Assembly (NCBI GenBank): GCA_008360955.1
Contig: LUCM01001935.1
Location: 142,437-206,436 of the forward strand
DNA: 64,000 nucleotides
From: Fasciolopsis buskii
Taxonomy: Eukaryota; Platyhelminthes; Trematoda; Plagiorchiida; Fasciolidae
Direction of reading: 5' to 3'
Under the pieces are notes generated by a model. That model had not been told where the DNA came from and did not search any database. It worked only from the letters and a program-made list of their open reading frames with translations. The translations under genes and the position numbers were made by a program. Position 1 is the stretch's first letter. Each line of letters opens with the position of its first letter. Below, piece by piece: positions 62,501-64,000 of the stretch.

Positions 62501-64000
62501 CGTAGAATTCCCACCTTGCATGTAGTACGGGTTTTTGAGTGTGTTTGCGTGTGTGCGTGTCTGTATGTGCATGCGAGTGTATGTGAGGATTTGTGTGCCC
62601 CGATCAATCGGGTTGTATTGCTTGTGCTCCCTGTGAAACGTGACTGCTAGACTCGCCTGTCCCAACGGGATTGTATTCTTATCTGTATGGTGTTTGTGTC
62701 CATGTGCCCGGAGTGAGTTATGGGATTCCTAGGATTATAGCTACGCCCTTCACAAAATGAGAACGGGACCGACAGGAAAAATAATGATCGCTGTAACAAG
62801 CGTTCATAAGTGAATTAGAAAACGGGCAACTATTTTAATTACAATTTACCGTACTTTGTTTTTAGACCTGATAAATTTTCAGGGTTAATTGAGACGAAAT
62901 GTTTTCCTTATTTGCCCTGAAAGATTTATGACCCGAAGGATTTGGCCCGGTGTCAACAACACGGGAAATTGGTTTTGTCACCCATTCTCATGATTGGTCA
63001 TCGTGGCATGAAAGGGAAACGGATTGGTAAATGCAACAGACGAAGCTGCTGTAGCTTAGCTCGTTTATTTGGGAGAGGGAAGATCTAATAGTCAGGTCCC
63101 AGTTATGGGTTAACTGGGAACAAACCAGATCCTGCTCCTGACTGGTCTTTAGAACTAGGATTGAATAATCGGTTTGGATGGAAACAGTCCAGATGAAGTC
63201 ATACAGAACCTGGATAAAGTTACCTTAGACTCAATCGATATACGTGGCTCATGATTTAAGCGACCACCGAACACAGAAATTCCCACAACTCACCCCCCTG
63301 TAATAGTGGCATAGAAGTGAATTTATTGAAAAGACTACTCTGCCACATGTATTTTTATTATTTCGGTAAGATGACTTCCCAGAATCATGGAAGTAATGCT
63401 GTAGTCAATTCTCAACATGACATTTTCATTAAGTTCCATGAGGTTCTTTTCACTGGATTTGTCGTCACACAGACACTTGATTAAGGTACCTTTGCGATTG
63501 CCGTGGTCTGTATTGGCCAGCTGAAATGGTTCGAGATAATTTGCATAAACGATTATATATATATATATATGAAGTAAGTAAATAAATACATTTTGAGGGA
63601 AAAATATCATTTAATGCTGTCTGGGAAGTATAGTTCGCTCCCCTCGGAGATTGATGAGCATAAGTGGACTGAACGATTGTCTTCTTACGTAGTTCCGAAA
63701 TTCAGCTGCATAGGTCAATTTCGGCGCACAACGAAACCCGACTCCAGATCTCAAAGCAATGCTGATCAATGTGTTAATAGTGGAAATTTTGCCTTGATCA
63801 CTTAGCGATTCAGACCCTAGTTTGTTTAGAATACTGTTTTCCGGAAGCATAATAGGATTTTTTTGACGTGAGTAGATGAGGGGCATTCGTGAAGGAAGCA
63901 CAACTCCCACTTTAGATAACCTAATAAAAGGAGAAGTAAAAAAAGTAGAGTAAATAAGTTTAAGAGTCTGGACAAATTGTTTCTGAGCCCATAGAGGGGG
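59526..64000. other. No supported gene
   Basis: An ATT/ATG/GTT-rich stretch at 60300-60470 gives hydrophobic frames on both strands, a composition effect. 61265-61944 carries overlapping minus frames up to 134 codons in GC-richer sequence without motifs. 62520-62600 is TG-rich. Confidence 0.35.
63552..63570. repeat. (TA)n microsatellite
   Basis: Nineteen bases of alternating TA. Confidence 0.85.

Overview
The window looks like metazoan, intron-rich, moderately AT-rich nuclear DNA. It is most likely from a flatworm, and a trematode is the best guess. That guess rests on the repeat mix: tRNA-like SINEs carrying a hammerhead ribozyme, a GIY-YIG Penelope-like element, a decayed BEL/Pao element and a decayed CR1/Jockey-type LINE. 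It also rests on a C2H2 zinc-finger gene with metazoan intron-exon structure. There are no operons, rRNA genes, intact tRNA genes or CRISPR arrays. Most open frames in the window are chance.

Layout. (1) 1-5.0 kb: three minus-strand exons of an RREB1-like zinc-finger gene, with the 5' end to the right and the gene running off the left edge. Its last visible intron holds one copy of a long old repeat (1-1560). (2) 5-13.9 kb: mostly empty, with one well-spliced candidate exon at 9164-9333 and tRNA-like SINE scraps. (3) 13.97-14.83 kb: a 5'-truncated Penelope-like element with a GIY-YIG domain, bounded by ~108-bp inverted arms. (4) 17.8-18.7 kb: a head-to-head pair of hammerhead SINEs, then a small foldback built from two Penelope tails. 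(5) 24.5-27.3 kb: a plus-strand CR1/Jockey-type LINE ruined by stops and frameshifts. (6) 31.7-32.2 kb: a second head-to-head hammerhead-SINE pair, one member keeping a nearly complete ribozyme core. (7) 44.9-50.1 kb: a minus-strand BEL/Pao element, pol badly decayed but flanked by 341-bp direct repeats that differ at one base. (8) 50.26-51.95 kb: the second copy of the repeat at 1-1560. (9) 52-60 kb: a probable minus-strand gene for an unrecognised cysteine-bearing protein. Three exons at 59.5, 57.6 and 56.5 kb agree in splice phase. (10) 60-64 kb: nothing I can support beyond simple repeats.

The only host genes I trust are the RREB1-like transcription factor and, less firmly, the 56-59.5 kb gene. 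The most interesting content is the hammerhead-SINE system. Its catalytic RNA has a perfectly palindromic, loopless helix III, so it should work as a dimer. Two pairs of these SINEs sit in inverted orientation, and the Penelope sequences nearby show the same foldback tendency. All calls come from reading the sequence; no alignment or folding software was run.
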